The translations under genes and the position numbers were made by a program. Shown piece after piece: positions 34,077-43,902 of a stretch of DNA of 64,000 nucleotides (its first letter is position 1; each line of letters opens with the position of its first letter). The notes beneath the pieces are model-generated. The model saw only the letters and a program-made list of their open reading frames with translations. It was not told the DNA's origin and made no database searches. This stretch comes from Loktanella sp. IMCC34160 (GTDB taxonomy: Bacteria > Pseudomonadota > Alphaproteobacteria > Rhodobacterales > Rhodobacteraceae). Where the stretch lies: positions 1 through 64,000 of the forward strand of contig NZ_SELP01000003.1 in assembly GCF_004145845.1 (NCBI RefSeq), read 5' to 3'.

Positions 34077-35083
34077 GTCTTGGGGGCCAGCCCGATCTGG
34101 CCCAGCGCCGCGTCAAGCGCCGACCAATCGTCCAGTTCAAGCCGGACCGGCAGGCTCAGCACCTTGGGGCGAAAACTGTCGGGCAGACGGACCGCGTCTT
34201 TTTCCGTTGTGACAAGCTGGGCCACGCGGGCTTTTCCCTCGACCTCAAGCCGGGTCATCAGCGCTTCGGTCAGGGGTTGGTGATCCGTCAGCGCCTCGGC
34301 CCGGATCACCTCGGCCCCAAGGTCGCGCAGGGTGGCAAAGAATTTTTCGGGATGGCCGATCCCGGCAAAGGCGAGGACGCGCATCCCCTGCCAATGCATC
34401 CCGGTTTGCAGCGGGCGCAGCGTGCCGGTCGCATGCGACATGGCCACGGGAACCGCGCTGCCCCAGCGGTCGCGAAATCCGGCCTGATCTGACGGGTTGC
34501 CGATGGTCAAAAGCAAATCCCCCCGGGACAGCCCGACGGCCACCGGTTCGCGCAGTGGCCCCGCCGGAATGCAACGACCGTTGCCAAACCCTTTTCGTGC
34601 ATCGACGACGATGATGGACAGATCCTTGTGAACCGCGGGGTTCTGAAACCCATCGTCCATCAGGATCACATTCGCGCCTGCCTCTTCGGCCGCCCGGATG
34701 CCCGCCGCGCGATCCCGCGCGATCCATGTCGGCGTGAAGGCCGCCAAGAGGAGGGGTTCGTCCCCCACATCTGCGGCCTTGTGCCCGCGTTCGTCGACCC
34801 GAACCGGCCCTTCCAACCGGCCGCCATGCCCGCGCGACACAACATGCACGGCCAGCCCCCAGCCGGTTAGTCGTTGCGCAAGGGCGATGGTGGTCGGCGT
34901 CTTTCCCGTGCCGCCCGCGTTCAGGTTTCCGATGCAGATGACAGGAACCCCGGCCCGATATCCCGGCCCGCGCCGCAACCGCCGTGCAGTTGCCCAACCA
35001 TAAAGCCATCCAAGCGGCGCCAGCACCCGAGGCCAAAGCCCGGGCCTGTGCGGTGGCCTGAACCAGAACAGCGGCGTCTTCAT
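34073..35083 (-). CDS. lpxK: Tetraacyldisaccharide 4'-kinase LpxK (lipid A synthesis)
   Basis: LpxK phosphorylates the 4' position of the lipid A disaccharide at the inner membrane. The 336-residue protein has an N-terminal membrane-associated segment and a P-loop [12 protein letters not shown] at about residues 52-63, then the [11 protein letters not shown] motif and TTEKDAVRL toward the C-terminus. I chose ATG 35083, which overlaps the waaA stop by 4 bases, over in-frame upstream codons lying inside waaA. The pair forms a lipid A/LPS operon. Confidence 0.95.
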   Translation of the reverse strand: MKTPLFWFRPPHRPGLWPRVLAPLGWLYGWATARRLRRGPGYRAGVPVICIGNLNAGGTGKTPTTIALAQRLTGWGLAVHVVSRGHGGRLEGPVRVDERGHKAADVGDEPLLLAAFTPTWIARDRAAGIRAAEEAGANVILMDDGFQNPAVHKDLSIIVVDARKGFGNGRCIPAGPLREPVAVGLSRGDLLLTIGNPSDQAGFRDRWGSAVPVAMSHATGTLRPLQTGMHWQGMRVLAFAGIGHPEKFFATLRDLGAEVIRAEALTDHQPLTEALMTRLEVEGKARVAQLVTTEKDAVRLPDSFRPKVLSLPVRLELDDWSALDAALGQIGLAPKT

Positions 35084-36306
35084 GCGGCCTCCTCCGGCAA
35101 GTCGCTGGCGATCAGCCGGGCGGCCCGGTTCGTGGCTCCAGCCCCGCTTGAAATCACCTCCCATGCGGCATGGGCGACAAGGGCGGCCTTGTCCGGGGCA
35201 AGAAGCGTTTCAACCGCCTGTCCCAGCTCTTCCGCAGTTCGAATGGCCCGGGTCGCGCCGACGGCATCCAACTGTGCAAAGCGGCCGGGATGGGGTGTCG
35301 TCAGGGGGCCGTGGATCGTTGCCGATCCAAGCGCCGCCGCCGCAAACGGATCGGGGCTGCCACCACCGACAAGCGTATTGCCCATATAGGCAATGGGGGC
35401 CAGCCGATACCAAAGACCAAGTTCGGGCCCATCGTCAGCCACCAGAATTTGGGTGCCCTCTGTCAGGTCGGCACCGGTGCTTCGGCGGACGACCTGAAAC
35501 CTCATCGCTTCGAAGCGTTCCGCAATCTCGGCCCCTTCTTCGGGGTGGCGGGCATCGAACACCAGCATCAACCGGTGCGCCCGGCGGGCGGCCTGACGAT
35601 GCGCGGCGGCAATCTGGTTGACCTCCGCCAGCGTCGCCGACGCCGCGACCCAGACCGGCCGGGTCCCAAGGGCCGCGGCAAGATCGGTCCGGTCATCCTC
35701 TCGGCAAGAGAGAATTGGCGCGCCTTCATCAAGCCGCCCTGTCACCTCGATCCGGTCGCCCTTGTCAGATGTCAGTCGGGCAAGCCGGTTTCGGGTTTCC
35801 GCATCGACGGCAAGAATGTGATCGAACCGGTCAAGAACCGGCCCCGCGATCCGCGAAAACCACCACGACCCGATCCCCATGCCCAGGCTTTGATCGCGGG
35901 CATCCAGAAGAATGCGCCGTGCAATCCGGTCATCCGTTTCGACAATCAGACCGGGTTCAAGCGCCCCGCCGACCCACACGAGCGTATCGGGCGCCCAATG
36001 ATCGATGAACCGTGCCACCCCCGCCGGCGTCGGGGCGGGTTCCTCGAGGAACAGGATGTGGGATGGGTTTCCGTCGTCCGGAATGACCTCTCCCTTGGGA
36101 AGGGTCGCGACAAAGGCGAAAGGGTCGCCGTCCGCACGGATCGCTTCGGCAAGGGCGACGGCGGCGGGGATACGATCCGCGCGCTGGAGGCGAAACCAGA
36201 TCACACGTCCGGCCGGGCGGTTGGGCCAATCGACGCCGCCCCGGCCCGTCCGTTCGCCGGACCCGCGCAGCGCCAGAAAGGCCGCAAGTGTCAGGGACCG
36301 TGCCAT
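35080..36306 (-). CDS. waaA: 3-deoxy-D-manno-octulosonic acid transferase WaaA-like
   Basis: WaaA (KdtA) adds Kdo to lipid A. This 408-residue protein has the GT-B layout: an N-terminal domain with [20 protein letters not shown], the linker [10 protein letters not shown], and the C-terminal sugar-nucleotide domain with [19 protein letters not shown] and the [20 protein letters not shown] motif. It is more diverged than enterobacterial WaaA, as is usual in Rhodobacterales. ATG 36306 is preferred to an upstream in-frame ATG at 36357. It precedes and overlaps lpxK. Confidence 0.87.
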   Translation of the reverse strand: MARSLTLAAFLALRGSGERTGRGGVDWPNRPAGRVIWFRLQRADRIPAAVALAEAIRADGDPFAFVATLPKGEVIPDDGNPSHILFLEEPAPTPAGVARFIDHWAPDTLVWVGGALEPGLIVETDDRIARRILLDARDQSLGMGIGSWWFSRIAGPVLDRFDHILAVDAETRNRLARLTSDKGDRIEVTGRLDEGAPILSCREDDRTDLAAALGTRPVWVAASATLAEVNQIAAAHRQAARRAHRLMLVFDARHPEEGAEIAERFEAMRFQVVRRSTGADLTEGTQILVADDGPELGLWYRLAPIAYMGNTLVGGGSPDPFAAAALGSATIHGPLTTPHPGRFAQLDAVGATRAIRTAEELGQAVETLLAPDKAALVAHAAWEVISSGAGATNRAARLIASDLPEEAA

Positions 36307-36407
36307 GACGTCAGCCGCGACAGACCAGGATTTGCATCCGGCGTCGATGATCGGCACGCGCTGTTGCTGTCACGGTCAGCTCCTTCCCGATGGGCATGGG
36401 CGCCAAC

Positions 36408-37598
36408 CTATGCGCCGCCCGATGCATCGGCAAGAGAGGCCCCTGCATGGGCCGCAGCAGCCCGCCCGGCCCAGCGCCCGGTGGCAAGGCAGCCGGTGAT
36501 CAGATAGCCCCCGGTCGGCGCCTCCCAGTCGAGCATTTCACCCGCGCAGAACACACCGGGGCGGTCCTTCAGCATCAACCCTTCGGTCAGGGCGGAAAAC
36601 CGGACACCGCCCGCGGTCGAGATTGCCTCGTCCATGGGGCGGGGTCCGTCAATGCGTAGGGGCAGTGCCTTGATAACCGGGGCAAGGTCATCGGCAAACG
36701 GGCGCCCGAATTCATTGAGAAGGGCCAGTTTCACACCCTGAAGCCCAAGCACCTTGCGCAGGTGGTTCGACTGGCTGGCCTTTCCGCGCGGACGGGCCAG
36801 ACGGGTTCGGACATCGGCAAGGGTCAGGTCGGGACAAAGGTCGAGATGCAGGGCAGCCCCTTCGCGGATTGCACGAGACACGGAATAGATCCCGCCACCT
36901 TCGATCCCCTGCGCAGATACGACAAACTCACCCCGTTCGATCCTGTCGCCCGCGACAAGAGCGCAGCCCTTCACCGGCGCCCCGAAAAACGGCTCCATAT
37001 GGGCGGACCAGTTCACCTGAAACCCCATATTGGCCGGGGCAAAGGGCGCAACGGTCTCCTTTGGCAGATACGCCACCCAATCGCCGCGCGATCCCAGCCG
37101 CGCCCAGCTTGCGCCGCCCAGCGCCAGAACCGCCGCGTCGGGCGTCAGATGCACCGGACCTTCGGGCGTGTCGAATTGCAACGCCGCACCGTCAAAGCCG
37201 GTCCAGCGCCACCGGGTCCGCAGGTCCACCCCAAGATCGGCCAGCCGCCGTAGCCATGCCCGCAATAGCGGCGACGCCTTCATGACCTTAGGAAAAACCC
37301 GACCCGTCGAACCGACAAAAACCTCCTGCCCGAGACCTTCGGCGAATTCGATCACCTGTTCAGGCCCGAAGGATCGCAGGATCGGGATCATTGCAGGATC
37401 AATCTCCCCGTAGGCCGCAATGAACTGATCCACCGGTTCGGACTTGGTCAGGTTCAGCCCCGATTTCCCGGCCATCAGGAATTTCCGGGCGACAGAGGGC
37501 ATCGCCTCTGCCAGCGTGACCTGCATCCCTGCCTTGGCCATCGCTTCGGCCGCGGCCAGACCGGCGGGGCCGGCGCCGATCACCACCCCCCGTGTCAC
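36408..37598 (-). CDS. FAD-dependent oxidoreductase, HI0933/TIGR03862-type flavoprotein
   Basis: The 396-residue protein starts at GTG 37598 with a dinucleotide-binding fold (RGVVIGAGPAGLAAAEAMAK), followed by the family motif ARKFLMAGKSGLNLTKSE, VFVGSTGRVFPK, ALGGASWARLGSRGDW, and a C-terminal FAD contact FCAGEMLDWEAPTGGYLIT. Members are conserved flavoproteins of unknown substrate. The GTG overlaps the stop of the upstream channel gene (GTGA). An open extension to 37802 is just a reading of that gene. Confidence 0.9.
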   Translation of the reverse strand: MTRGVVIGAGPAGLAAAEAMAKAGMQVTLAEAMPSVARKFLMAGKSGLNLTKSEPVDQFIAAYGEIDPAMIPILRSFGPEQVIEFAEGLGQEVFVGSTGRVFPKVMKASPLLRAWLRRLADLGVDLRTRWRWTGFDGAALQFDTPEGPVHLTPDAAVLALGGASWARLGSRGDWVAYLPKETVAPFAPANMGFQVNWSAHMEPFFGAPVKGCALVAGDRIERGEFVVSAQGIEGGGIYSVSRAIREGAALHLDLCPDLTLADVRTRLARPRGKASQSNHLRKVLGLQGVKLALLNEFGRPFADDLAPVIKALPLRIDGPRPMDEAISTAGGVRFSALTEGLMLKDRPGVFCAGEMLDWEAPTGGYLITGCLATGRWAGRAAAAHAGASLADASGGA

Positions 37599-38905
37599 GA
37601 GGTTTTCGGCAGGTCCGGGACAGCGCCCCGGAATTCGACAACACGATGCGGATAGGGAATTTCGATCCCGGCGTCCTTCAGCGCGTTCCAGACGATGAAC
37701 CGGATCTGGCTGGTGTATTTGTTGCGGCCATCGTCGATCCCGTTGACCCAGAATTCGACTGCAAAATCGACCCCGCTGTCGCCAAACCCGCGCAATTCGC
37801 AATCGGGCGCATCAGGTTCCGTCAGAACGGCGGGGTGCTTGGCCACTGCCGCCTCGATGATGTCGGGCACCTTGTTGATGTCCGTGTCGTAGGAGACCGA
37901 GAATTCGACCTCGTAGCGGTTGGCCGACCCCTGATCGGAATAATTGACGACCCGCGTGGTGATGAAATGTTCGTTCGGAACCACGATCCAGCGGCCATCG
38001 AAGGTTTCAAGGATGGTGACCCGCATGGTCATCCTGACGATGGTCCCCGCCTCGCCTCCGTCCAGTTCGACATAGTCGCCGACAGTTGCCTGCCCTTCCA
38101 AAAGCAGGATGATGCCCGAAATGAAATTCGACGCGATCTGTTGCAGGCCAAACCCGATCCCGACACCGACTGCGCCCCCAAGAACGGCAAGCGAGGTCAG
38201 GCTGACCCCCATGATATTCATCAGGACAAGGAAGGCCGCGCCGAAAATGGCAATCTCGGCGGCCTTGATCGCCAGCTGCCGGGTCGCGGGCCGCATGTCT
38301 TCCTGTTGCTTCAGGATCTGGGTCGATTGTTCGTTCGACCAGCGACCGAACCAGAAGATCACGCCCCCGACAACGATGAACTTTGACAGCCAAAGCAGGT
38401 CAAACGACAGGTTGCCCAAGGGCACCACGGTCGATTCCAGCTTTTCCGTCACGAAGGGCCACAGCCCAAGCGCATAGGCCGCGCCGGCGGGGATCAGGAC
38501 GTAGCGCCCAAGGAACCGCAAGAACGGATCGGAGAGCATGTCGCGGGCGAAAGCCCGGATCGCAAGGAACAGGAATACCCGCTTGCCAAAGGCGATGACC
38601 GCGCCGGACCCGAACAGGGACCGGGTGACGCTTTCGCCGATGGCCGTGAACGCATAGGCCGCAAGCGGCAGCACCAAGGGCAGGAACATCAGGACGAAAC
38701 GGCGCCCCTTGGCGATAATCGAAGTGTCATCGTCCTTGGGTGTCAGCAGCCGTTCGATCTGCGGCGTGACATGTTTGTTGACCAGAACCGCTGCCACATA
38801 GGCCGCCACCAGAAGCCCGAATTGCGACCAGGCCGCGGGCGACAGAAGCCAAGCCTTGGCGATGTCCCACCCGTCCATTGCGTATTGCTGAAGCTGTTCG
38901 ATCAT
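37595..38905 (-). CDS. MscS-family mechanosensitive ion channel
   Basis: The 436-residue protein has five or six membrane segments. The pore-lining helix TM3 with the Gly/Ala pattern (LGGAVGVGIGFGLQQIASNF) lies near residue 250, followed by the MscS beta domain (VGDYVELDGGEAGTIVRMTMRVT, VVPNEHFIT) and the C-terminal alpha/beta domain. Such channels release solutes on hypo-osmotic shock. It is longer than E. coli MscS (286 residues) because of extra N-terminal helices. It is coupled to the flavoprotein gene downstream. Confidence 0.93.
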   Translation of the reverse strand: MIEQLQQYAMDGWDIAKAWLLSPAAWSQFGLLVAAYVAAVLVNKHVTPQIERLLTPKDDDTSIIAKGRRFVLMFLPLVLPLAAYAFTAIGESVTRSLFGSGAVIAFGKRVFLFLAIRAFARDMLSDPFLRFLGRYVLIPAGAAYALGLWPFVTEKLESTVVPLGNLSFDLLWLSKFIVVGGVIFWFGRWSNEQSTQILKQQEDMRPATRQLAIKAAEIAIFGAAFLVLMNIMGVSLTSLAVLGGAVGVGIGFGLQQIASNFISGIILLLEGQATVGDYVELDGGEAGTIVRMTMRVTILETFDGRWIVVPNEHFITTRVVNYSDQGSANRYEVEFSVSYDTDINKVPDIIEAAVAKHPAVLTEPDAPDCELRGFGDSGVDFAVEFWVNGIDDGRNKYTSQIRFIVWNALKDAGIEIPYPHRVVEFRGAVPDLPKTS

Positions 38906-38949
38906 CGGTCACCCACCACTTGCCAACCAAGCTATCCGTGCCATCCTCC

Positions 38950-39273
38950 ATGCCTGTTCCCGCATGTCAGGACAAGCCCGTGACCACGCCAGACCCGATT
39001 TGCGCCCTCTGCGGCCGCCCAATTCCCCAAGGTGTTGCCCAATCCCGCCATCACCTCGTGCCCCGGCTGAAAGGCGGCAAGGGGGGCGAGACGGTTATGT
39101 TGCATCACATCTGCCACAAAGAAATCCACGCGGCCCTGACCGAGGCGGAACTGGCCCGCGCTTTCCACACCGTCGAGGCTTTGCGCGGGCATCCCCGGCT
39201 GGCAAAGTTCATCGAATGGGTCCGCAGGCGCCCGCCGGGGTTTCTGTCACGCACGCCGGGTCGGCGGCGCTAG
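38950..39273 (+). CDS. HNH endonuclease-like protein
   Basis: The 107-residue protein contains C-x2-C (ICALCGRPIP), H-H-L-V-P (SRHHLVPRLKGG), and LHHICHKEIHAALTEAEL, the usual zinc-binding and beta-beta-alpha signature of small HNH nucleases found as single genes in many alphaproteobacteria. I use ATG 38950; GTG 38980 is also possible. It converges on the crotonase-fold gene, overlapping its last 4 bases. The cellular role of this group is not established. Confidence 0.8.
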   Translation: MPVPACQDKPVTTPDPICALCGRPIPQGVAQSRHHLVPRLKGGKGGETVMLHHICHKEIHAALTEAELARAFHTVEALRGHPRLAKFIEWVRRRPPGFLSRTPGRRR

Positions 39274-39875
39274 TCCCCGATCAGCCCCTTGATCCCCGCG
39301 ATATGGCCCGGATCGGCGGCAAGGGCGTCGGTTGCGATGCTCCGCGCCTCGGCCAGCGGGTCGTCGGAAATCCGGTCGATCAACCCGAAGGACAGCGCTG
39401 TTTCGGCATCAATCTTCTGCCCGCCCATCAACAGAAGCTTGGCCCGCGCCGGTCCGACAAGCGCCGCCATTCGGGCTGGGTCTGACGGTTGCGGCAGAAA
39501 GCCCAACTTCATGACCGGGTAGAAGAACTTTGCCCCGGCAGCCGCGACCCGAAGATCGCAGGCCAGCGCCATGCCGAATGCCCCGCCCGCAAGGGTGCCG
39601 TTCAGCGCGGCGATGGTGAGGCCCGGCAAGGCGGCGATGGCGCCCGACAGCCGTTCCCAGACCGGATCGGTCGCCAACCCGGCGCGGGCCTCGTCCAGAT
39701 CGGCCCCGGCACTGAACACCTTGCCCGTGCCGGTCAGAATCAGGACCTTGGCCGCCTGTGCCTCCTCCGCGATATCGGCAAGGTCGCCCAGCATCGCGCG
39801 GGTCAGCGAATTGGCCTTGTCCGGCCGTTCGATCGTGACGACCCAAAGGTCACCGTCTTTGTCCAGCCGGATCAT
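39270..39875 (-). CDS. Crotonase-fold protein, enoyl-CoA hydratase-like, catalytic residues missing
   Basis: The 201-residue protein has the crotonase core (VVTIERPDKANSLTRAML, LTGTGKVFSAGADL, LNGTLAGGAFGMALACDL, FYPVMKLGFLP). The two catalytic glutamates of enoyl-CoA hydratases are absent: the GGxxE position reads GGAFG and the QPE position reads YPV. It is also about 55 residues shorter than usual, lacking the C-terminal helices. It may be an isomerase, a different crotonase activity, or a binding protein. It is the second gene after a short-chain dehydrogenase with a 4-base overlap. Confidence 0.85.
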   Translation of the reverse strand: MIRLDKDGDLWVVTIERPDKANSLTRAMLGDLADIAEEAQAAKVLILTGTGKVFSAGADLDEARAGLATDPVWERLSGAIAALPGLTIAALNGTLAGGAFGMALACDLRVAAAGAKFFYPVMKLGFLPQPSDPARMAALVGPARAKLLLMGGQKIDAETALSFGLIDRISDDPLAEARSIATDALAADPGHIAGIKGLIGD

Positions 39876-40621
39876 GCGACACCGACCTTCCGGCGAATAT
39901 CCGGGTCACGCAGGGACACGTCATCGCCCAGCCACCCATCGGCCTCGGCTCCACACATCCAGACCAGCGCCTCGGCCGCCCACTCGGGCGGGATATGTTC
40001 GGACCAATCCAACTTTGCGACAGGGCCAAGGCCAGACTCCTTGATCTCGCGCTGCATTTGCGTGGCGACGGTACCCGGCGACAGACCCAATGCGCGAATG
40101 CCCTGCCCCCCGTATTCCTTGTGCAAGGATCGGGTCAGCATGTAGGCCCCGGCCTTTGACGCGCAATAGGCCGACCAGTTGTCGACGGGGCTATGGGCGG
40201 CCCCCGACGACACGGTCAGGATCGTTCCGCCCCCGGCCTTCAGCATCACCGGCAAGGCCGCCTGCATTCCATAGAAGACACCCTTGAGGTTCACATCAAT
40301 CGTGCGGGACCATTGGTCAGGGTCCGCGTCGGCGATGGGGGCCATCGGGTCGATCATCCCCGCGTTGCCGATGAAGATGTCCAGACCACCGAACTGCTCG
40401 ACGGTCTGGGCGACTGCGCGGGCAACGGCAAAGCGGTCCGCGACATCACAGGGGATGGCCAGCGCCGCGGGTCCGATCTCTGCCGCGATCTTTCCGATCT
40501 CATCGGCGCGACGTGCCAGAAGTGCCACCTTCGCGCCTCTGGCGGCAAAGGCGCGGGCAGCGGCCTCTCCGATACCACGGCTGGCGCCCGTGATCGCGAC
40601 ACTCTTTCCCTCTAGGGACAT
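39872..40621 (-). CDS. Short-chain dehydrogenase/reductase (SDR)
   Basis: This is a classical 249-residue SDR with the cofactor loop TGASRGIG near residues 11-18, the NAG segment FIGNAGMID, the catalytic serine (VSSGAAHS) and Y-x3-K (YCASKAGAY). After the core, SPGTVATQMQ contacts the cofactor. I chose ATG 40621 (MSLEGKSVAITG) because the frame's upstream part is not SDR-like. Substrate unknown. The pairing with a crotonase-fold protein suggests a role in acyl-CoA or hydroxy-acid metabolism. Confidence 0.92.
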   Translation of the reverse strand: MSLEGKSVAITGASRGIGEAAARAFAARGAKVALLARRADEIGKIAAEIGPAALAIPCDVADRFAVARAVAQTVEQFGGLDIFIGNAGMIDPMAPIADADPDQWSRTIDVNLKGVFYGMQAALPVMLKAGGGTILTVSSGAAHSPVDNWSAYCASKAGAYMLTRSLHKEYGGQGIRALGLSPGTVATQMQREIKESGLGPVAKLDWSEHIPPEWAAEALVWMCGAEADGWLGDDVSLRDPDIRRKVGVA

Positions 40622-40746
40622 GGATAACTTCTCCGTGATTTCCGATTCAGGTCGCACCGGGTGACCGGGGTCCAGAATTCCCCACCTTGACCCCGGGAGC
40701 AAGGCGGAGGAACCTTTGTCCAACAGAGATTGGAAAGGAATTCCCC

Positions 40747-42252
40747 ATGTCACCAAATCATTTCATCCGCAGTTCCGCATGTGTCGCCGCCCTGCTGGCC
40801 GGTACCACCGTCATGGCCGACGTCACCGCCGAGGAGGTCTGGGCCAATTGGATGGCGCAGATGGACGTCTACGGTCAGGACGGTATTTCGGTCGGGTCGC
40901 AAACCTATTCGGGCGGCGTGCTGACGATCAGCGGCCTCTCGATGAACATGGTGAACGAGGAAATGACCGTCGCGGCCAGCTTCGATGACATCACCCTGAC
41001 CGAAAACGGCGATGGCACCGTGACCGTCGTCATGCCCGAGGTGACGCCGATCACCATCAACCCCACCGGCGAGGCAGAGACTGACCGGATCGTCGCGACG
41101 GTGCGGACCGTTGGGGCAGAGATGGTCGTTTCCGGAACCCCCGAGGCGATGCAATACGACGTCAGCGCCGACCGCTACAGCGTCACCATCGACGAGGCGC
41201 TGGAAGACGGCGAACCGATGCCCCTGACCCTTCAGGCCAACATGAACGACGTTTCGTCGCGGCAGATGGTGACCGAGGCCGACGGAATGCGCACGACCGA
41301 TGTCGAGATGACCGCCGCCTCCTTCGATATCCTTCTCGCGGCGCAAGATGGATCCGAAGGGATCGACATGTCCGGTCAGGTGACGAACATGGCACTGTCC
41401 GGCGGTTCAACCATGCCGCTCGACTATGATCCCGCACGTCCGGAAGAGATGTTCATGATGGGGTTTGCCACCGACCTCGACTATACCGCCGGGACGTCGA
41501 ATTTCATCATGGCAGTCACCGATTATTCCGGCACCACGAACATCACCTCCGCGTCCTCGGACAGCAGCTTTGCACTGTCCATGGACAAGGAGAATTTTGG
41601 CCTTGGTTTCGGTGCCGAGAATGTCGCGATCAGCGTCATGGGCGGCCAGGTGCCTTTCCCGGTGGATCTTTCGCTCGCGGAATACGGGGCCAGCATCGAC
41701 ATGCCGATGACCCGGACGGAAGAGCCCGTGCCCTTCGGCATGTCGATCAACCTGACCGAACTTGCCGTGAACGACATGATCTGGATGATGCTCGATCCGG
41801 GCAGCATGTTGCCGCATGACCCGGCAACCGCGCAAATCGACCTGACCGGCACGACCAAGCTGTTCTTCGATATCCTCGATCGGGAGCAGGCCATGGCGAT
41901 GGAGAACGCCGAGGTGCCGGGCGAGCTGCACTCCCTCACACTCAACGATCTGAACCTGTCCATCGCCGGGGCGATGGTCAGCGGTCAGGGCAGCTTTGAG
42001 TTTGACAACTCCGACATGATGACCTTTGGCGGCATGCCCCGCCCGGAAGGCAAGCTGGAGCTGGAAGGCAAGGGCCTGAACGGTCTGATGGATACGCTCG
42101 TCGCGATGGGTTACGTGCCCGAAGAACAGGTGATGGGCTTCCGGATGATGATGGGGATGTTCGCGACCGTCGTGGGCGATGACCACCTGACCTCGACCCT
42201 CGAAGTCAACTCCGAGGCGCATGTCCTCGTGAATGGGCAGCGCATCCAGTAA
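40747..42252 (+). CDS. DUF2125-family secreted protein, copy 1
   Basis: The 501-residue protein begins with a signal peptide (FIRSSACVAALLAGTTVMAD) and continues as a long beta-rich domain starting VTAEEVWANWMAQM. The C-terminal end has FDNSDMMTFGGMPRPEGKLELEG-like segments and closes AHVLVNGQRIQ. DUF2125 proteins are conserved in alphaproteobacteria and are predicted to be periplasmic; their function is not established. ATG 40747 follows AAAGGA. A diverged paralogue lies directly downstream after a terminator. Confidence 0.85.
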   Translation: MSPNHFIRSSACVAALLAGTTVMADVTAEEVWANWMAQMDVYGQDGISVGSQTYSGGVLTISGLSMNMVNEEMTVAASFDDITLTENGDGTVTVVMPEVTPITINPTGEAETDRIVATVRTVGAEMVVSGTPEAMQYDVSADRYSVTIDEALEDGEPMPLTLQANMNDVSSRQMVTEADGMRTTDVEMTAASFDILLAAQDGSEGIDMSGQVTNMALSGGSTMPLDYDPARPEEMFMMGFATDLDYTAGTSNFIMAVTDYSGTTNITSASSDSSFALSMDKENFGLGFGAENVAISVMGGQVPFPVDLSLAEYGASIDMPMTRTEEPVPFGMSINLTELAVNDMIWMMLDPGSMLPHDPATAQIDLTGTTKLFFDILDREQAMAMENAEVPGELHSLTLNDLNLSIAGAMVSGQGSFEFDNSDMMTFGGMPRPEGKLELEGKGLNGLMDTLVAMGYVPEEQVMGFRMMMGMFATVVGDDHLTSTLEVNSEAHVLVNGQRIQ

Positions 42253-42273
42253 CGCCGCCGTTTCGCAGAATTG

Positions 42274-42306
42274 CCCGTCCCGGTCTGACCGGGGCGGGTT
42301 TCTTTT
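42274..42306 (+). terminator. Terminator between the two DUF2125 genes
   Basis: CCCGTCCCGGT at 42274-42284 pairs with ACCGGGGCGGG at 42288-42298 (one T-G pair) around a 3-base loop and is followed by TTTCTTTT. It means that the two paralogues can be transcribed separately. Confidence 0.82.
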
Positions 42307-42328
42307 CCGATCAGACAGGTTTTCGACG

Positions 42329-43846
42329 ATGCAGCGTTTCCCGAGTGCCATTTCCCTTTTCGCCGCTCTCAGCTTTGGCATGCCCGCCTTGGCAGAGGTG
42401 ACAGCCGATGATGTCTGGACGAATATGCAGGCACAGACCCGCGCAATGGGCGCGACCCTGACGGCGAAACAATCGAGAACCGGCGAGACGGTGACGGTTG
42501 AGGCGCAGACCATTGCCTGGACCCTGCCCGAAGGCATCGGTTCCCTGACCCTGACAGCCCCCGGATTCGCCATGGTCGAACAGGGCGATGGGACGGTGCA
42601 GATCCTCTATCAAGCGACGCAGACCTATCGCATGGATCTGGTCATCGAAGGTGACACGGCAACGCTGGACGTTCGAATGGATGGCGCGACGCCGCACATG
42701 ACGGCAAGCGGCGATCCCGGCGACATAACCTATTCAGTGCACGTGGCGGGTGGAATGACCGCGGCGGTTTCCACGCACGCACCGGGAGAAGCTCCGGTCA
42801 CGATTGACGTTGTTGTCGAGGGCGGCGAAGCAGAGATTCAGTATCGCGTGACCGAGGGCCCACTACTTGCGATCGCCGGACAGGCCACAAGCCTCCCCGG
42901 TCGGTTCGACGCCGAAATGCAAATGGGGGCAGAGGTCGCAGGCACTGTTTTTGGAACCGTGGGCGGGGCGGAGAGCAGTTTCGAACTGAACTTGCCGTCC
43001 GACGGATTTGACATCCTCAACGTCGCCGCTGCCCTTCGGGCAGGCCTCTCCCTCGATCTGAAAAGCGCGCTTGAAAGCAGCGATTACACGGTCAACCTAG
43101 ACTTCTATGGCCAGCCCTTCTCGGAAGAACGGCGCTGGTCCGGGGCGAACCACGCGCATTTTTCTTTGGATGAAAACCGGCTGTTTTATGACGCAAGCGG
43201 TGTCGATGCTGGCATCGTCATGAAGGGTGAAAACGAATTTGACTCGCCGGTCGACATTGCGTTCGAGGCTGCGGCGGCCAGCGCCCTTCTCGACATCCCG
43301 GTCAGCGGGCGGGATGACCCGCAGCCGTTCGCGCTGCGCTTTAGCTTCGACGGGTTGCGGATGGGGCCGGGACTGTGGTCTCTATTCGATCCAGCCAAGG
43401 CGATCCCCCGCGATCCGGCAAGCATTGACCTTGACCTCAGCGGCATGGTGCGGAACCGGGTCGACCTTCTGAATTTCCGTCAGTTCGTGGGGGATGTCTC
43501 TGGTTTGCCCGAACCTGAACTGATCTCGCTTGCCCTGTCGCGGTTCGCGATGACCGGTGCCGGAACCGCGACCGAGGCCACAGGGGCGTTTACCTTCGAC
43601 AACACCGACATCGAAACCTTCGACGGGCTTCCACGCCCGGAAGGCGCCGCAACTTATGAGATTTCCGGCGTCGAAGGGTTGATCGACACGCTCTTGTCCA
43701 TGGGTGCGATCGCGCAGGAAGACGCCCTTGGCGCCCGCCTGGGTCTTGGCATGGTCACGGATAGTGTCGGCGAGGATCAGTATCGCGGCGCGGTCGAAAT
43801 CAACGAACAGGGCCATGCGATCGTGAATGGTCAGAGGATGCGCTGA
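42329..43846 (+). CDS. DUF2125-family secreted protein, copy 2
   Basis: The 505-residue protein has a signal peptide (AISLFAALSFGMPALA) and the same opening as copy 1 (VTADDVWTNMQAQ). It shares the C-terminal pattern TFDNTDIETFDGLPRPEG, GLIDTLLSMGAI and AIVNGQRMR with the equivalent positions of copy 1. Identity in between is low, so the duplication is old. As for copy 1, a periplasmic location is predicted and the function is unknown. ATG 42329 fits the signal peptide. Confidence 0.85.
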   Translation: MQRFPSAISLFAALSFGMPALAEVTADDVWTNMQAQTRAMGATLTAKQSRTGETVTVEAQTIAWTLPEGIGSLTLTAPGFAMVEQGDGTVQILYQATQTYRMDLVIEGDTATLDVRMDGATPHMTASGDPGDITYSVHVAGGMTAAVSTHAPGEAPVTIDVVVEGGEAEIQYRVTEGPLLAIAGQATSLPGRFDAEMQMGAEVAGTVFGTVGGAESSFELNLPSDGFDILNVAAALRAGLSLDLKSALESSDYTVNLDFYGQPFSEERRWSGANHAHFSLDENRLFYDASGVDAGIVMKGENEFDSPVDIAFEAAAASALLDIPVSGRDDPQPFALRFSFDGLRMGPGLWSLFDPAKAIPRDPASIDLDLSGMVRNRVDLLNFRQFVGDVSGLPEPELISLALSRFAMTGAGTATEATGAFTFDNTDIETFDGLPRPEGAATYEISGVEGLIDTLLSMGAIAQEDALGARLGLGMVTDSVGEDQYRGAVEINEQGHAIVNGQRMR

Positions 43847-43902
43847 ACCTTGCAGGTCCGGCGGGCAGGCACTAGGTCTGAGCCGATGAAAGGATCCTGC
43901 CG

